From: Paulownia fortunei
Lineage: Eukaryota > Streptophyta > Magnoliopsida > Lamiales > Paulowniaceae
NCBI GenBank assembly: GCA_019321725.1
Contig: CM033118.1
Location: forward strand, 9,140,071-9,204,070
Length of the DNA: 64,000 bases
Direction: 5' to 3'
Positions 59,371 to 64,000 of the stretch are shown one piece after another (the stretch's first letter is position 1; each line of letters opens with the position of its first letter). The notes under the pieces were generated by a model. The model searched no databases. It was not told the origin of the DNA and worked only from the letters and a program-made list of their open reading frames with translations. A program made the translations under genes and the position numbers.

Positions 59371-61590
59371 TATTGGGTTCGCATTATCACGAGATAGCAT
59401 ATATAGTAGAATTTAAAATTTTCTATAATTGAAATAAAGCATACAACATATGTCAAGCATATCCCGAATTCATTGTGAATATTCACTTTGCATTTTTAAT
59501 TGCTCGCTTAATAATTAAAGCAAGAGTTTCATGGATTATACATTGACAAGAACTTCGGCTAATGTAGGGAGTGAAATAATTCAAATTACTACCTCCTCGC
59601 TAAATCTTCACTGGAATTTCAAAATAGATTCGAATCTTTAAGCCCAAACTAGCAATGGATTTTTCTAGGGTTCCAGATATATCATCTCTAATGGTATCCA
59701 CACATCATGTAAGTCCACAAATTTAACAGTTCTTACTAGAAAACTAAGAACCTTTGTTTCTGATCTAGAATTTGGGAGCCCAACATAATTCTTAAATCAA
59801 CAAGTGATTAAAAGAATTAAATTGATATCAAAAATGGATTCAACTTTTTTGATGGAATAGAAATTTTCTGTAAAGAGAAAAAAATAGAGAGATACAAGAA
59901 GGAAATAGAGTCAAATTCTTGCTCATAGAAGCACCAAGAATTTGGCCATCATGTGGAGAAGGCATTTTAATACTCCTTCCCAAGACCTAATCCCATTAGG
60001 TCTCAAATTCTTTGTTTCCTTAACTTATACCTCTCCATTTTTATCTCCTTCTTTTCCATCTAAGACTAGAATCTTAGACTTGCTTTCCAAGACTCCTAGA
60101 TGGGCCTCCCCTATGAGCTCATAAAGCTTAGGCTTGGACTCAATTAATTTATTAAGCCCATTAAATTGATCTCCATTAATTAAACAAGCCTAATTTATTT
60201 AATTGATCAAATCAATTAATTAATTAATTTCATCTAATCAGCCTAATCAAATTAGGCCTAATTAGATAATCATATTATTTAATTGGATAAACTAATTTAA
60301 TTTCTTAAATTAATTTATGCCTTTATTTAATTAATTGATTCAATTAATTAATTAATTCACTCTCCATGAGCTTTCAATCTTAAATAGGTCCAATTAAATA
60401 ATTTTATTATTTAATTGAATAAATTAATTTAAATTGCTCTAGTTAATTAATCTCCATTAATTAACTTAATCTAACTCAGATTACTTTTTAGATTAGAAGT
60501 GGACTATCCCGATGTGACCCTTTAAGTTTAGAACCAAGATAGCAGTGGACTTGCAACTTTTGCAATTTAGTGAATAAATTAATATTTTGATTAATTAATT
60601 CAATTAATTAATTATTTTGAAATTAACTACTTAATTCCAAGAACTTCATGAGTTATGGGAAGCACCTAAACCTATTTCTATTATGAATACCGTTCAAATA
60701 CGGTCCTTTCATCAACTAATCTCTTGATTAAGTTTAGGTTATGGATTATTAGTCGAAACCTTATTTTGACTTAATAATTATGATTTTATTTCAAGTCAAG
60801 TTAATCATCTGATGAATCTTTAGAAAACTCTCGTCTAACATTCCTGCGTTGGCCAAGTCTTTGAGGTCAAGGACTATGAAAATATAGAAGATTTTTCTAT
60901 TCTACCAGATAGGTAATAAATCCTTTATTAGCTACTAATTAACCTCTATACATGAAGATATTACATCCAACGTAAACTTATTATGATTGTCATGCAATAA
61001 AAAATACATCAATTAGTTTGTCCTACTTCTTATTCATTTTGTTACTAAAAAGGGATAACGAAACTCAATACCAAATGCTTGGCAATCCTTGGTAGAGCTA
61101 ATTTATGATTTCGTGTCGAACCTGGTAAACAAAGAGTAAGGACTAATTAATGTACTATCATAACTAGAAAATTCTCATTCGACAAACAACATTCCCAATT
61201 GAGAATTTTTATTGAGCCTATTTAGTATACTTGCTCTATGACAAGCACCTACACACATGTATTAGCGGCGCCACTCGGATGCCTATAGAGCGAGATATCC
61301 ACCTATCGAGCATGCATCGTGTGTGCGAGTCTACTGGGCATATCAACACCCCATCTCTATGAACCCTTGACTAGAAATGAGTTTAGGACCAAAGCTATAG
61401 AGGTATGTTCTATGATTATCATCATATAGACGGCCATGCCCTGTAGCTATGTATAGTTTAGAGACTTTATCTAATTGACTAAATATAATTAAAGATAATA
61501 AACACCAATTTATTAATATCTTGAATAAGATTATTCATAGTAAGAGTATAAAAATAATCAGTAATTAGCATGCTGGGCACTATTCTAATA
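59371..61590 (-). repeat. Solo copia LTR (about 2.2 kb) inserted within copia pol
   Basis: Ends correspond to those of the LTR at 55433/58618, but with TG-CA mutated to TA-TA. Flanking 5-mers ATTGA (59366-59370) and ATTGG (61591-61595) match at 4 of 5. On either side, RT sequence of the host element continues (SKRGYLP before, SMSPKTP after). About 600 bp longer than its relatives, probably from internal insertions. Confidence 0.7.
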
Positions 61591-64000
61591 ATTGGGAGAT
61601 ATCCCCTCTTGGATTCGTCTATGTTAAACCTCATTGGCATCTTATCTATGTACACAAATTGGGATAGTCCGATCATCTTCTTAGATTTATCTCTATAGAT
61701 CTTAATCCCTAAAATATAGGATGCATCTCCCAAATCCTTCATGAAGAATTATATAGACAACTAAGCCTTTGTTGACTTAACTATAGCATCATTACATCAT
61801 TCACTCCTAAATTCTTCATGGAGAATTGCACAGATAACCAAGCTTTTGTTAACTGTAGCAACCCTATATTATTCCCAATGAGTATCGTGTTATCAACATA
61901 AAAGATAATAAATGTCACTGACATCCCACTAATCTTCTTGTGTACACAAGGTTAATCCAAACTCTTTAGAAAACTAAATGATTGATTGCCTATAGAATCG
62001 GATGTTCCAGCTTCGAGAAGCTTGTTGAGTCTATAAATGGAACTCTAAAGTTTGCAAACCTTTTGCTTGATTTCTTTGGATATGAAGCCCTCTGATTGCT
62101 TCATGTAAATCTCTTCCTTAATATTCCCATTGAGGAAGGCAGTCTTCATATTATCTGCCATATCTCATAGTCAAAATAAGTAGATATGACGAACAAGATT
62201 CGAATGGATTTTAGCATCACTATTGGTGAGAATGTTCTCTCATAGTCAATTTCTTGCCTTTGAGTGTAACTCTTTACAACTAGTCATGGCTTATAGGTCT
62301 CTACCTCTCTATCTACTCCAAACTTTTGCTTGTAGACCTATTTTGCAGTCAATGGATACTATACCTTCTAGTGGGTCCATCAGTCTATACCTTGTTGCAG
62401 TACATGGAGTCCAACTCAAATTACATGGCCTCTCTCCATCTTCCCAAATCGATGTTAGACATCACTTCTACATAGTTTCTTAGACCACTATCCAAAGAAT
62501 GCTCTTTCTTGTTGTTCTTTAATAAGAAGCCAAACCTCCCATGTTGTTTTGAGAATCTTTTAGATCTCCTAAAAAGTTATGTTTCAAAAATGTTAGTTGT
62601 GGGTGGTTCAGACAACATTGCCTCTTGTGGGATATATTGTGGCTCTCAAATTTCTTCATGCTCTATATCTCATCATTTCTATCTATAGAAACTCTTTCTC
62701 TAGGAAGGTGGTTGTCCTCAAAACAAACACCTTTTATTTCGAGGGGTTATAAAAATAGTATCAAATAAATTTGTTAGGAAGCCCACAAACTTTTGTAAAA
62801 TGGATCTCACATCCAACTTATCACACATTTGTTGATTCAAATAAGTAGGGCAACCCCATACCATAAGGTAATTATAAGAAGGGGTCCACACTATATATTA
62901 TATGGTATTTTTGGTACCAACTTAGATGACACTCTATTTAATAGAAGTGCCCCCATTTCCAGAGCATAGTCTCAGAATGAAATAGAAAGACCAGTGAAAC
63001 TCATCAAGGACCGAACCATGTCTAACAAAGTTTCATTCATTTGCTCAACTACCCCTTTGAGCTATGAAGTACCAAGCAGAGCCCACTACGAGAGAATATC
63101 TATTCTCTCTTATATAATCAAGAAACTCCAAGCCTAAGTATTCACCACCTCGATTAGATTGAAGAACCTAAATACTTCGCCTTATTTGTTTCTCCACTCC
63201 TTGCTTGAATTCCTTGAACCTTTCAAAGGCCTTAGACTTGTGCCTCAATAGGTGCACATACCCATATCTTGAATGATATCCAATAAAGATAATGAAATAA
63301 TGGTAGTTCCCTTCGAAACTAACACTTAGTAGCCTATATATATCCGTATAGATCAAATCTAATAGATTTATGGCACGCTCTACTTCTCCAATAAACGATA
63401 GTTTGGTCATCTTTCCTTTAAGGAAAGATTCACATGTAGATATTTCATGCTCATTCGTAAGGTCAAGCAATTATGCCATCTTGTAAATTCTCTTCTTAGA
63501 GATATGACTTAATCTAGCATGCCACAAGTATGTGGAACTATGATCCTCTAACTTTTATTTATTGAATAAGTAGCATGGAATTTTGCAGTTGTATAAATCA
63601 TTATCACTGTACCAACATCAAGAACTATGGAACATTTCTATCCTTTAATTTTTCAATCTATCTTTCTTGGTCCAATAGAGATTCTATTCTTAATGTTGTT
63701 TGGTACTAATGCCAACTAATATATTCTACACTAATTCCATCATGAGCTAAGTGGACTATCCATATGGCCATTAAAACAACACTTGCTCTATTCTTAAGCC
63801 TATGGGTTGTCCTTTTTCTTAGCCTTATTCTTCTTATCATCTCCTGCAACCCTTGCAGAGATGGGATTATTATCTGGTATCTAATATCCAAAAAAATTAT
63901 CAACCCCAATGGTTAACTTCAGCAAAGCATAAACTAGAATTAGAACATTCCGAATTCACTTAAACAAGTTAATACTTGTATCTTTTTAATACGCCGACTT
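61591..64000 (-). pseudogene. Copia pol (RT and integrase) remnant, minus strand, runs off window
   Basis: 61742-61591 gives MKDLGDASYILGIKIYRDKS and GLSQFVYIDKMPMRFNIDES, the RT thumb region. 63470-63168 gives ESFLKGKMTKLSF, LLDLIYTDIYRLLSV and HYFIIFIGYHSRYGYVHLLR, the GAG-pre-integrase to integrase junction. Stops and frameshifts are frequent, so the element is old. Together with 58619-59370 and the LTR at 55433-58618 it forms one element in 3'-to-5' order; gag and the 5' LTR would be beyond 64000. Confidence 0.82.

Overview
The window is plant nuclear DNA, almost certainly from a eudicot. It has genes with GT-AG introns, long AT-rich intergenic DNA, and nested LTR retrotransposons of the Ty1/copia and Ty3/gypsy (Athila) types. 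Only two host genes are well supported. The first is the 3' part of a plus-strand SCD1-like gene (DENN/WD40 protein), with eleven exons from 1991 to 17269 whose lengths sum to 1488 bp, a multiple of three; its DENN part lies before the window. The second is a four-exon minus-strand PLAC8/PCR (FW2.2-like) gene at 33704-34899.

Layout. 1-882: a copia remnant (5' LTR, PBS and broken gag/protease) inside an SCD1 intron. 1991-17269: SCD1 exons; the largest intron (8781-14925) contains a probable solo gypsy LTR. 17.7-27.9 kb: AT-rich, gene-free DNA with diverged internal duplications. 27863-29002: a hAT-like element with an internal 84-bp minisatellite. 29-32.6 kb: AT-rich and empty. 32.67-33.27 kb: a TRIM-like repeat pair. 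33.7-34.9 kb: the PCR gene. From 36.8 kb to the end the DNA is nested retrotransposons: a gypsy gag remnant; a copia RNase H/LTR scrap holding a hAT MITE; a copia 5' LTR (39739-53405) split by a complete 12.06-kb Athila-like element (40176-52238); and an older minus-strand copia element (55433 to beyond 64000) containing two solo LTRs of its own family.

The most interesting object is the Athila-like element. Its two LTRs (1608 and 1607 bp) differ by only about a dozen substitutions and a few small indels. On its coding (minus) strand, downstream of gag-protease-RT-RNase H-integrase where Athila elements can carry an env-like gene, it has two cargo reading frames. One (44333-44986, two internal stops) has a basic stretch followed by a Cys cluster, an arrangement resembling the small nucleic-acid-binding proteins of Betaflexiviridae (vitivirus/carlavirus group), which in several viruses suppress RNA silencing. 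The other (43540-44169) is an intronless, nearly full-length LOG (cytokinin riboside 5'-monophosphate phosphoribohydrolase) frame with one TGA. A TATA-like box and pyrimidine-rich leader precede the first cargo frame. I know of no described LTR retrotransposon carrying this pair. A host-manipulating cargo module is an inference; what is seen is the gene content, order and orientation.

All calls are from reading the sequence; no database search was possible. Boundaries given to the base (LTR ends, splice sites) rest on TG/CA ends, target-site duplications or GT-AG sites with conserved reading frame. Boundaries of old fragments are approximate.
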